A stretch of DNA of 64,000 bases from Carettochelys insculpta (taxonomy: Eukaryota; Chordata; Testudines; Carettochelyidae): NCBI RefSeq assembly GCF_033958435.1, contig NC_134161.1, positions 9,300,001 to 9,364,000 on the forward strand. The letters are read 5' to 3'. Below are positions 55,401-64,000 of this stretch, one piece after another. Within the stretch, counting starts at the first letter, position 1; the number at the start of each line of letters is the position of its first letter. A program made the position numbers and the translations under genes. The notes beneath the pieces are model-generated. The model did no database searches and was not told the origin of the DNA. It saw only the letters and a program-made list of their open reading frames with translations.

Positions 55401-58400
55401 AGTGGTTTGTCCAGTGTTACAAAATCAGTTAGTAACAGAGCTGGGAGTAAGAAGGTTAGGTCTCCTTTTTCTTTAAAGATCGCTCTTTCATCCGCTGAAA
55501 CACCATGAGAACTAGGAGGGAGCTTGGGGTGACTTACTGATTCGTGCTGTGGGCGGCAGGTGTCCAGTTCTTCCTTCCTCATCACTTATGCGCTGCCACT
55601 GGTACAAGATGGGTGCTGTGCCGGAGGCAGAATTGCAATGTAAGGAGAGTTCCTTTCCTTCAGAAAACTCGCCTTCCACCCAGCATTTGGGCTTGGAAGG
55701 TTTCTCTGAAAGAAACAAGTTTGGCATTTGGATCAATCACTAGTAAAGAATCTGGTGTGAAATCTTGGCCTTTTTTAAATGAATGGAAGCTTGGCCATTG
55801 ACTTCAATGGGTCCAGAATATCATCCCTAGACGCTAGAACCTTAAAATCTCATCTCCAACAACCACAACGAGTTTAATAAGAGCTGAGCTTGCCCAGGGA
55901 AGTAGGGCAGAACCTGCCAGCCAAATAGCAGTTGGCAACACTTTCCATGGCTGCTGATAGCCAGAGGACAAGAGGGCAATGTTTTGAGCAGCTTCTGAAA
56001 ACTGCCTTTCCAAATTAGCCATTTTGGGTGGTGTCACAGAAAATCCACTGCTGCTTGTTTATTGGCATAACTTCTGACCCCTTTACAGCCATGACTCTCA
56101 CCATAGCATGAGGAGAGTGAGTGGATGTGTCTGCTTGGGCACAGAAGCAATATTAAATACTGTACCATCAGTTTTTCTTACCGCCTTTGGATTTGCACTG
56201 GGGTGAAAGAAGCCAAAGCGCTATCCTTGTTCCCTTTGGGAATTAGATTCTATCTGCCACCCATATGAGTGCCTAGTAGAGCCAGAACGATGAGGTGCCT
56301 TGGCTTAATCTCCATTACCTCATCATGGAGCAGCTCAATACACTGCATATCTCTGTCTCACATTCTGCTGTAAGTGTTCTTCATTCTGTGAATGCCCTGT
56401 GGTCCATCCTCTTCTTCACACTTCCTTCCTTCTATCTGTCTGTTCGTCTTTCCTCCACTGCCTGCTGGAGGCCCTGCATCCCTGGTCATTAAAATTAACT
56501 GTATACAAAGCAAAAGCCCAAGCCAAAAAGCCTTTAGTCAGGACGGAAACAATGCCAACTCCAGCATCTTGTTACCATGAGACTTCTGGCATATTCCTGG
56601 CATCTGAACCCAGAGACCTCTGCTCCAGTGCTGTATGGGATCATCGCCAATTCTGCCACAATGGCATGCTAGCTTTTAATCATACCAGATACCATTCAGA
56701 AAGAATGTTTTATGGTGTCCTTCAGCTGGCTGCGGTGATCTCCAAACAGTACTTTAGGCCTCTTCCAGTCTCTGTCCTTCACTGGAAAATGCAAAGGCAA
56801 ATGTGAAGCTTGAATTTGAAACCTGAACATGAGACACTGTGAGCAGTTCCAGCACAGTGTGAAATCTGCCTCGAGGAAATGAGTCAAGTGGGTTTTCTTT
56901 TGAACAGCAGAATGACTTTACCTAGAACCAGCAGGGTGATGTGATGCCACTCGTATTGCCCAGCATTTTTAACTTTACACGTGTACTGCCCCGCATCACG
57001 TGGCTTCAGAGATACAATCTGTAAGGAGGCGTCTCCAGCTAGGAAATTGGAGGTGAAGGAAACACGACCCCTTTGCCCCTCGTTCAGGTCATCATACACA
57101 TTTCCTCCAGAGTAGGTGATAACCTAAGGGACAGAGTTAGTCACTGATCAGTGAGTTGAACAGTACAGCTCATCTGAACAAACAAATCACAGGAGACTCA
57201 TACTTAAAACCAGGTCAGCCTGCAAACTGGGCTTTCTAGCTGACAGTTAGTTTGGTTGTTTGTAATGATGAAGATATTGGTAGTTATTCAATTAAGCTTG
57301 CACGGAGCTTTCTTTCTGAACCCAAAATTTAATACCTCTAAAAATCCTAACATGGTTCAGTTTAGAAAACTATGTTGGGATTTCTGTCACCAGCTCGCTG
57401 CACTGTACATACCCCTAGTGTAGACACTGTTTATACTGGTGTAGTTCTGCTTACCCTTTTCACTAGTACAAATGTTACTGGATTACTGTCCATTTTCTAG
57501 TAACAGAGAGAAAGCCGTGTCCATTTTCTATCCATCAACATCAGTCCTCCTTGCTTTGGGCCAAGTCTCCACGAGGGGACAAAATGGATGTAAGATACAC
57601 AGCCCCAGCTATGTAAATTGTGTAGCTGGAGTTGACGTACCTTACAGTGATTTTCTGCGCTGTCCCCACAGTGGGAGGATGATGGGAGAAATTGTTCCAT
57701 TGCTTTCCCTTACTCCTCATAGGGAGTACCGAAGTCGACATGGGCTCTCTCAGTATTTGATTTAGCACATCTAGACCAGCTAAATCAAACCCCAGAAGAT
57801 TAACCTACAGAGTGCCATCTCTCTGTTAAGTATAGAAAAGCCTTCAGCTTGTAAAATCTTTTGGGCAGGGATTGCCTTTCTGTTCTCTGTTTGTACAGCA
57901 CCTAGCACAGTGAGGGGCCAGTCCATGACTGTGAGCTCTAGGTACTATCACACTGTAAAATCGAGGACATTGTAACTCCCTATTATTATTGCTTTTGGCA
58001 CAAAAAGAAAGGGATTGGTTCACTCTGCAATGATTTTGAGTCTCTGGATTATAGGTCTTCTTAAAGCATTGGGAACCCACTGATGAATCATTGTTAATTT
58101 GCATTTTCAGTTAAGAAATGGCAGATTGTAAACTCCTTAAGGTGTGGCCAGGGTCTTTATTTGTGTCATGTACTCTATTGGCATTTAAATAAATTCTGCA
58201 TTCCCAATTTATACCGCATACCTTCGGTTGACTTAACTGGAAGTCCTGTATAAGTTAAGAATGTAGGATCAGGGCTCTGGATTTAAAATACAGCCAGAGT
58301 CAGAGTCCAGGCTTCTTACCAGTTTCTCTGTAGAGGCAAATGTTTTAAAATGCATGATTTATATCCAGATACATGGGTCTTGATCACCAGCAATCAGCTG

Positions 58401-60401
58401 AGGCATTTAGCACACCCCCAACGTGTTAAGTTAACCAGTTCTATCTGCAGTCAGTTTTCCATGGTTTTAGTTCATAGAGAGGCAGGAATCTATGCCACTC
58501 CATCTACTTCTTCTGTACCATAGGAAATGGTCTTGTTACATGCATTAAACTGGTACATATATATAACCCCTATATATAATATGGGGACTTAGTGGGTATA
58601 ACTGCTTAGTTCAGGAAGGTAGATTTTTCATATCCTGCTCAACGTAGCTGGGTCAGTTTAATTTTCTACTGTAGACCATCCTTTCCATCTGCATAGCTAT
58701 ATTTCAGGGTCGATTTATGTCAGCCCAGCCCTCTGTGTGGACACAGTAAAGTCACAGAAGAATTCTTCCATTAAGCTAGCTGTCACCTATCAAAGAGGTG
58801 GATTAGCTGCAGTAAGGGAAGAGCACCTCCTGTTGATGTACACTGAAGATCTATAGCAATGCATCTATGCTGCTGTAGCATTTAAAGCAGGGGTGGGGAA
58901 CTCCTGGCCTGGGGTCTGGTTCTGGCCCTGGTGTTTCTGAATCCAGCCCCAAGGCTCGGGGCTCCCCTCCTCAGCATTCCACCTGTGGTGGGGATGAGGG
59001 CATGGAGCCCCAAGCCTCATGGGCCAGAATCAGGCAAGACAGGGCTGGATCCAGTCCACGGGCTCTACCTTCCACGGCTCTGATTGTCCAGAATTCTAGA
59101 CAATCAGAGCAGTGAATGACGTGTGTGTGTGTGTGTGTGTGCACGCGCATGCGTGCGCAGACCCATGTGCGTCCCTGGGGTGATGTACTGGCAACCATAC
59201 CCCCATCGCCCAGGCCTCATGCCCCTAGACATCTGCTGCACTCCCTCCTACCCAGACATCTTCCCCCATCCTGCCCCCTCCCTTCCAGACCCCACACTCC
59301 AAAACTTTCTGTTCCGTTCCTCCCACCCAGACCCTGCAGCCTCAGCCCACTACTGCAACCCACTCCTGCCCAGACCCCCCCCAGTCCTGAGCCTGCTCCT
59401 GCACCCTCCCTCACACCCAGACCCCACATCATAAGCCTGGTTCCCGGCAGCTCTCTCCCATAACAGACCTCTCATTTTTGGCCCTACCCCAGAGCATAGG
59501 TGGGCCCACAAATGTACTAGCCCTGACCCCTCCGAGGCTCTGGGACTGGCGTGTGAGGGGGGTGTCTCTTTTTTTGTTAACAAAACAAAAAAGTAGTCAT
59601 GTAACGCTTTAACAAAATAAATTATTAGGTGATGAGCTTTGATGGGGCGGATCCACTTCTCCAGATCTAGAGATAGTGCTGTTGGTCATGCCATTCCCAA
59701 TACAGCACTATTTCCAGACCTGAAGAAGAGGGTCTGCCCCAGGAAAGCTCATCACCTAATGAATTATTTTGTTAGTCTTTAAAGTGCTATGTGACTGCTG
59801 TTTTGTTTTGTTAGAATACAGACTAATAGGGCGGCTACCTCTCTGTTCCTTTGTTGTTGTTTTTCAGGGACATTTGTAAGCCTTTGTCTACATTGGCAAA
59901 TGAGCAGCAAGGATTTTGTCCTTCACAGGTGCTCAACCTCTCCCATCTGAATGACCTGGCAAGTGCTAACATAAACAGTGCCCTGTCTGCAGGAGCGCTC
60001 TTTTACCAACAAAGCAAATGCTGCTCCTTGGGGTGTAAGTTTTTTTTAGCAAAAGTGCTGGACAAACATTGTTTATGCTGCCTCCTATTTTAGCGTAATG
60101 GCCATGACAACATAGCCATGTTGCTGTCAGCTGTGGAGTGTAGACAAAGCCAGTTCATGTGATAGTGTTCATATCAACCTGCATGAATAAATTCTGCCCT
60201 TCAGTGCAACAAGGAAACATGTCTTCTTGCTAACTGTGGCTGAACGGAGACCTACCACTTTTTGCTCAGCTTTGGAATCATGCAGCAGCCACTCAATATC
60301 CAGGCTTCTTGGCTCCAGGAGGCCCAGACGGTGGTGACAAGGCAAAGTAACGTTTTCTTCAGCTACCCTCTTAAACTCCGTTTGAGCCTCAGACATCCCA
60401 A
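49451..60401 (-). CDS. CLMP: CXADR-like membrane protein (CLMP), exons 2-7, 5' end outside window
   Basis: Type I membrane adhesion protein of the CTX/CAR family, found at epithelial junctions; loss of human CLMP causes congenital short bowel. Exons in transcript order: 60401-60256, 57123-56922, 55705-55538, 54772-54650, 51771-51630, 49745-49451. Every junction is GT-AG with matching phases and gives 357 residues. Exon 2 starts with the end of the signal peptide (VGMSEAQTEFKRVAEE). Exons 2-3 form the V-type Ig domain (LPC...EWLL...YTCKV), exons 4-5 the C2-type domain (LHC...YQWQR...YQCTA). Sequons ENVT and KNLT are visible. Exon 6 encodes the transmembrane helix (GMVAGAVCGVVVGLSLVF...) and RRKEKKRYEEEE. 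Exon 7 encodes the serine-rich tail ending SRAFQTV, stop TGA at 49451-49453. The middle of the tail (after TLSTEA) differs from human. Exon 1 lies beyond 64000, so intron 1 exceeds 3.6 kb. Confidence 0.96.
49885..50050 (+). repeat. MIR SINE relic in CLMP intron 6
   Basis: 'gttctaggactcctgaattcag', 'cttgctgtgtgacactctgg' and 'ccatttatcagctgatg' are MIR-like. Confidence 0.45.
51130..51541. mobile_element. MITE of the TGTCGACAGA family, copy 4, intact ends
   Basis: Perfect 15-bp terminal inverted repeats TGGCCACGTCTACAC and GTGTAGACGTGGCCA, 412 bp in total. Internal 'ctgttgacaaaacag', 'tctgtcaacagaag' and 'tgtctgtcgacagg'. The best preserved copy, in CLMP intron 6. The target duplication is not clear. 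Confidence 0.85.
51875..52090 (-). mobile_element. Older CR1 3' fragment, interrupted
   Basis: 'tagagctggaaagcatcttgag', 'caacctgttcttagaatcctcc' and 'gaattccacaacctccttgaa' is a diverged CR1 3' end in reverse. It stops where the younger copy begins. Confidence 0.7.
52091..52675 (-). mobile_element. Younger CR1 LINE, 3' 0.58 kb
   Basis: Begins at the CR1 tail (CATAGAATCATAGAAG, reverse of the terminal repeat). The minus strand reads a continuous 115-codon ORF2 C-terminus with [34 protein letters not shown] and WNELPREVVESPSLELFKKR. It is 5'-truncated near 52675, as usual for CR1. It lies in CLMP intron 5, in gene orientation. Confidence 0.93.
52775..53201. mobile_element. MITE-like element rich in 'agttaa', CLMP intron 5
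   Basis: Ends AGGCCTTGCCTACATG and, inverted, AAGGACTTTTCTATACACGC. The interior is rich in TTAAG/CTTAA text with inverted character (ttaagttgatgc, tttaagttaaac). Confidence 0.55.
53886..54313. mobile_element. MITE of the TGTCGACAGA family, copy 5
   Basis: Ends AGCTACATCTA and TAGATGTAGCT are perfect 11-bp inverted repeats. CTA directly flanks each side (53883-53885 and 54314-54316), a possible 3-bp target duplication. Internal text aligns with copies 3 and 4 (ccacactaaaaatgtgttctg; tgttgacagaag..acttctgtcgacaga). Confidence 0.8.
54878..55115 (+). repeat. MIR relic followed by LINE/SINE tail, CLMP intron 4
   Basis: 'tagctctgtcactgatttttctggg' and 'ggtcaagttccttgacctct' are MIR-like. 'cactgggatggagcttgttt', 'gtttgtacaatgcagc' and 'cataaatgtaaataaataatgc' form the common 3' tail. 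Confidence 0.45.
55285..55460 (-). repeat. MIR/L2-like relic, CLMP intron 4
   Basis: 'cataatggggccctgaaccatgactggtgctcctag' style tail and 'agttagtaacagagctgggag' in reverse. Confidence 0.4.
57559..57842. mobile_element. MITE with 'ccacagtgggagg' core, copy 2, CLMP intron 2
   Basis: Ends GGCCAAGTCTCCACG and, inverted, GGCTTTTCTATACTTAAC. Internal 'gctggagttgacgta', 'CTGTCCCCACAGTGGGAGG' and 'gatttagcacatc' match the copy at 5228 in the same order. Confidence 0.65.
57843..58205 (+). repeat. LINE/SINE 3' tails
   Basis: 'tcttttgggcagggattgcc', 'gtttgtacagcacctagcacag' and 'ggccagtccatgactgtgagc' give the standard tail. A second, shorter one is at 58115-58200 ('attgtaaactccttaaggtg'). Confidence 0.5.
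58600..58890. mobile_element. MITE-like element, 'tctactgtagacc' type
   Basis: GGTAGATTTTTCATATCCTG matches in reverse 'gggatgtgaaaaatctacctcc' near 46978. Internal 'gtcagcccagccctctgtgtgg' lies in the middle and the element ends near 'gcatctatgctgctgtagca'. Ends approximate. Confidence 0.4.
58890..59540. mobile_element. hAT-like relic with palindrome, (GT)n and C-rich core
   Basis: Starts CAGGGGTGGGGAACTCCTGG, like many hAT ends. It contains a 34-bp palindrome at 59077-59110 with one mismatch (GCTCTGATTGTC and GACAATCAGAGC arms), a (GT)n tract at about 59119-59142, and C-rich degenerate repeats built on 'cccagaccc' (59210-59430). The right end is not defined. Confidence 0.4.
59592..59838. 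repeat. Fold-back repeat family, complete copy
   Basis: Arms AGTCATGTAACGCTTTAAC.. and 'gtctttaaagtgctatgtgact' enclose 'attaggtgatgagcttt' / 'aaagctcatcacctaat' as a long inverted pair, with 'ccacttctccagatctagagat' in the centre. The tail 'gaatacagactaatagggcggctacc' links it to the SINE-like repeat at 6660. In CLMP intron 2. Confidence 0.75.
59880..60151. mobile_element. MITE with 'ggctttgtctacac' ends, CLMP intron 2
   Basis: GCCTTTGTCTACATTGGC at the left and GTGTAGACAAAGCC at the right are inverted. Interior has 'gcaggagcgctcttttacc'. It ends about 100 bp from CLMP exon 2. Confidence 0.6.
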
Positions 60402-62080
60402 CTAAACAGAAAGCTGAAAGACAGAAGCACGTAGTGACCAACAGGAAAGACGTATCTCAGCTGTATCTGATTTCAGAGGACTCTTCCTCATTACTTCATA
60501 GTAACAAAGAAAATTCAGTTGTTTTGCTTATTGGACATTTAGTATCTGATTAAAAGTGCACATGTAAGTTGATATTGGGTTAGTTTCACTCCCAGTGTTG
60601 GAGCACAAAGAACATATTACTTTGGTTTCCAAAGGTATCAATACTCAAGTCACACGACCTTAGTCCATTCCTTGCTTGCTACACATTGAGCGATGCACAT
60701 TTGCCCTCCTTGCCTGTCAACTGCCCATCACCCCAAATCTTCCAGTTCATATACATGTGCTTGATATCATTCAGAACTGTTCATTTCCATGTTACTCATC
60801 ATCTTCTCTTCTTGTATTTTCTGGCTTCAATTTAAAGGCAGTATTTGGTAAGATTTCCTTTTTCACTCTCCGCACGTGCCCCTACCACTGATGTCTTCTT
60901 TTATAGGTTATTAAATTCAAACAAAGCTTTTTTTAAAGAGTTGTTTCCAAAGTAAAAATTCTTTAAGCACCATGAATGTTCCCCAAATCCTCTGTACACT
61001 CCACAGGTTCAGTAGTGCCTCCTTCTTTACTTCTGCTTTTACACATTCCCGACGCAATACCTTGCATTTCAGACTATAGCCATACAGCCAGGCTTTGGAA
61101 CATTAATGACACTCCTGGCAGACAGACTGGTCCCTAATGAATGATATAGTGGGAGACTTTCCCTAACCCCTGGGGATGAGTTCAGTGTGACTGCAGTACT
61201 GAAAGTAAGAGGTTAGGCTGAGTCAGCTATTTTGTAAATCAGGTATGGCACACTTAGGTTTGTAAACTGCTCTGAACCCTGATTACCAAGTTAGCCATAA
61301 AAAAAAATCCTGAGTTGGACCACTAGAGGGAATCAGATCCTTTTATGCATCAGCTATCAAGAAAAAGGAGCCGTGAAAAATAAAACAAAACAAAAACCAA
61401 CCAAACAAAAAACCCAAGACTGGATGATGACAGGCAAAGCATTACATTTACGTACCCTATATTAATATTAGGTAAAGGAGAGGTTAAAGGTGGAGAAACC
61501 TTTCAGGCTTCCTGAATGTAAATTAATTTTAGGGCTCTGTAAGTCATTGTGAAACTCACGTTTTGGAGTTTCCTTACAAACTCAAAATTAAACCCAGTTT
61601 CATGGAAACATTACTGAATCTGTAAACATAAGGACTGGTAAGTTTGTTTTTTAATTAGTTGTTAATTATTATTCTATTGTTAAAGGAAAGCTCTTGTGAC
61701 TTCTTGATCCCATGAGCTAGGACTTTAAGAGAAAAAAGACGAGAGGCTGTCAAAAAATCACGAGAGCTGGCAACATAGCATATGTGTATCAGCATGCATG
61801 TACCACCTTGAGCGTGCTTCAGAATTTACATTCAGTAAGGCTAAAAGGTTTCCTCCACCTTTAGCCTCTCTTTGTGGGAGGACAAGAAAGACACAAGAAT
61901 GACACTTCCCTGAACTTCTGTTGCTTGCTCTCATCCTCCTGTTAAACATGCATGGTGGAGCAAGGACTTGTGGGTCCTGTTCCCTTCCCAGATCTGCTTC
62001 TGACTAGCTGTTTGATCTTCCTCTCCTGTGCCCTCATATATCCATCTGTGTTGCTTACCGGATATTTATCAAAACAAACA
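60402..62080. other. CLMP intron 1 (part)
   Basis: Intron upstream of exon 2. An acceptor TTTCTGTTTAG lies at 60402-60412. An A-rich tract is at about 61375-61412. No alternative exon was recognised. Confidence 0.5.
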
Positions 62081-62288
62081 AGCAGTCACGTAGCACTTTA
62101 AAGACGAACAAACGAATTTATTAGGTAATGAGCTTTTGTTGAGCAGAACCACTTCGTCAGATCTGGAGATTTCCTGTATAGCACTATCTCCAGATCTGAA
62201 AGTGAGTCTTCCCCGTGAAAGCTCTTCACTGAATAAATTATTTTGTTAATCTTTAAAGTGCTGCAGGGCTGCTTTTTTGTTTTGTTAG
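62081..62288. repeat. Fold-back repeat family, complete copy, CLMP intron 1
   Basis: AAAACAAACAAGCAGTCACG plus 'tagcactttaaagacgaac' on the left; 'aatctttaaagtgctgc' plus 'gctgcttttttgttttg' on the right. The inner pair 'atctggagat' / 'atctccagatct' is also inverted. Confidence 0.75.
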
Positions 62289-62956
62289 CGAGCTCGCAGG
62301 TATTTGTCAAGTGCTCAGATAAAAGGCACTGTTCGAGATATCAGTGCTTTGTAATGCAGGTTGTACCTGCTGGTCCAGTACCCTCAGGATCTTACCAGGA
62401 TCAAACTAGGGAATCTGCCAGACCAGGGGAGGTCAATGCTGGCCCCTATCATGCCACTGGCTGCTCGGGTCTGATCTAGTGGCAGCAGAGGGACCAGCAT
62501 TGACCGAGTAGGACTGGGGGTAGGGGATACATATGGGGGAAAAGGCAGAGTGGTTATGGAGTCCCGAGCTGAGTTTCAGGCTGGAGCATAGACCCACAGG
62601 GCTCCACTACCACCTCTTCCTCCAAGTATTCCTCCCATCCCTGCTCCTGCCCTGAGCTTGAGTGCTGCAAATGGGCTATTTGTGGCACTCTGGAAATTCT
62701 GGAAGGGCAGGGGGTGGGTTGTTGATGCAGCCCCCCACTCCCAGTTTTTCCCTGTGAGTTCTCAAGCCTGGGAGTGCCCACACAGATGCCAAATCACAGA
62801 TGTTGCCAGTCTTTGGAAATCTGGACGCTAGAGGTCCAACCTTTCGTGATGCAAAAGACTGGAAGAAAGGAGAATTAGTGTTCTGAATTAAACAGTGTGC
62901 ACAGCCTGAGTTTGCTCCAGGGCTAAGGATAAAGATTTGCATGCCCAGTGGCATTA

Positions 62957-63640
62957 GGGTGACCACATTGCCCTAAGGCAAATATGGGACACTGGCCTCA
63001 AGGGATGGGGGCAGGGATGCTGTCCCATGTCAGGGCTCCTTGGTGATGTGGGCTGGTGCTCCAGGGTGGGGTAGCAAGGATGAGGGCTCTGCAGCCTCTA
63101 ATGGGGAAGCGCGCCAGGGATGAAGAGGAATGGAGGATGAGGGCTCCAGAACCCCCTGGTGGAGGGTGTTTCAAAGCCTCCCGGGGGGCCAGGGAATGAA
63201 GAAGTAGCTGCCTCCCAGAGGTGTGGAAGGCCAGGGAATGAGACAGCTGACCTGTGGAGGGACGCTCTGGGAGCAGGAGCTGTCTCTCCAAAGTGTAGGG
63301 CACCAGGTAATGAGGCAGCCACCCCGTTGTGGAGTTCACTGGCAGCTGGAGCTGCTACCATGGAGTGCCGGGGATGGGGCAGCTGCCCCACAGAGGATCT
63401 CCCCTGCAGCAGAAGCTGCTGCCACAAGGTGCAGAGATTTGGGGAACAGGGCAGCCACCTAGTGTGGGAGCTCCCTGGCAGAAGAGGCTGCCACCCCCCT
63501 GCCCCAAAGACACAGAGTGCCAGAGAACAGGAGCCACACGAAAGAGGGGTCAAGTTGTCTACTTCCTTAAAAAAGTTGGGACACCTGTCAGACATCTTAA
63601 ATAAGGGACTGTCCTGGTAAAAATTGGACAGATGGTCAGC
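62957..63640. mobile_element. MITE-like element carrying a GC-rich minisatellite
   Basis: GGGTGACCAC at the left end and GATGGTCAGC at the right end are imperfect inverted repeats; TTA flanks both sides (62954-62956, 63641-63643), a PIF/Harbinger-type target duplication. Subterminal 'gggacactgg' and 'ggactgtcctgg' fit the turtle repeat 'gggtgaccagatgtccc'. The core (about 63120-63490) is a degenerate tandem array of roughly 60-70-bp units (caggagctg..; cagctggagctgctacc; cagcagaagctgctgcc). Long open frames here come from composition. Confidence 0.6.
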
Positions 63641-63824
63641 TTAAGTGGCATGCACCCCACTCCCTTACCCGCATTTAACAGATGTCCCCCCCTACACACT
63701 ATTTTCCTTACAAATACATTTTTCTTATGTGGCCAAAAGCATCTATGACAAATTATCGCATCATTCATTTACAGCCAGAATGAAAGCACCACCCAGCCAA
63801 CACCTACTCAGCTCTCCTTTATAC

Positions 63825-63864
63825 CCTGGCAGTAAATGTTAAACATTTAACATTTACTGCCAGG
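63825..63864. repeat. 40-bp perfect palindrome
   Basis: CCTGGCAGTAAATGTTAAA, then CA, then its exact complement TTTAACATTTACTGCCAGG. 19-bp arms and a 2-base centre. Confidence 0.9.
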
Positions 63865-64000
63865 TAATTACAAATGGGTGGACTCCTGATATAAATGAAT
63901 CTGCCCCACCCTGCTCTCTACAGCAATGAACAAGCCAGGAAGAGTCCTGCTCAGCCATGTTGGCTGGTTTCTTTAAGGGAAAGCTAATTCAATTTATAGC

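Noticed and set aside
59116..59463. Proline-rich open frames of 100-115 codons
   Set aside because: They come from C-rich degenerate repeats next to a (GT)n tract.
63098..63620. Open frames of up to 165 codons on both strands
   Set aside because: They overlap in several frames within a GC-rich tandem array, with no domain or splice context; composition explains them.

Overview
This is vertebrate nuclear DNA, most likely from a turtle. Two recognisable protein genes lie on the minus strand: HSPA8 (HSC70, about 35.9-42.3 kb) and the 3' part of CLMP (49.45-60.4 kb, continuing beyond the right edge). Both have GT-AG introns, and the same two genes are neighbours in the same orientation in human. 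The repeat content (CR1 LINEs ending in the typical 'tcatagaatcatagaa' tail, MIR-like SINEs, 'tagcactttaaag' fold-back repeats, and short terminal-inverted-repeat elements whose ends contain 'gtctacac') fits a turtle better than a bird or mammal. The species assignment is an inference from repeat style.

Layout. Positions 1-35.9 kb hold no gene that I can support. This is AT-rich intergenic DNA downstream of HSPA8, with CR1, MIR and DNA-transposon relics, one 113-bp hairpin, and a few stretches that look like conserved regulatory DNA. HSPA8 follows: eight coding exons and a noncoding first exon, open for 646 codons, with two full box C/D U14 (SNORD14) genes in introns 6 and 8 and a shortened U14-like sequence in intron 5. 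Its promoter lies in a CpG island (about 41.6-43.3 kb) with a TATA box, two perfect heat-shock elements, five CCAAT boxes, a GC box and an octamer. Between about 43.3 and 46 kb there is intergenic DNA. CLMP exons 7 to 2 follow, and their introns carry many transposon relics, including nested CR1 copies. Exon 1, encoding most of the signal peptide, is outside the window. Positions 60.4-64 kb are CLMP intron 1.

How the parts work together. HSPA8 pre-mRNA is expected to supply both the constitutive cytosolic HSP70 chaperone and, from its introns, the U14 snoRNA used in 18S rRNA processing and methylation. CLMP is an unrelated junctional adhesion protein of the CTX/CAR immunoglobulin family. No viral, CRISPR or bacterial-type system is visible.
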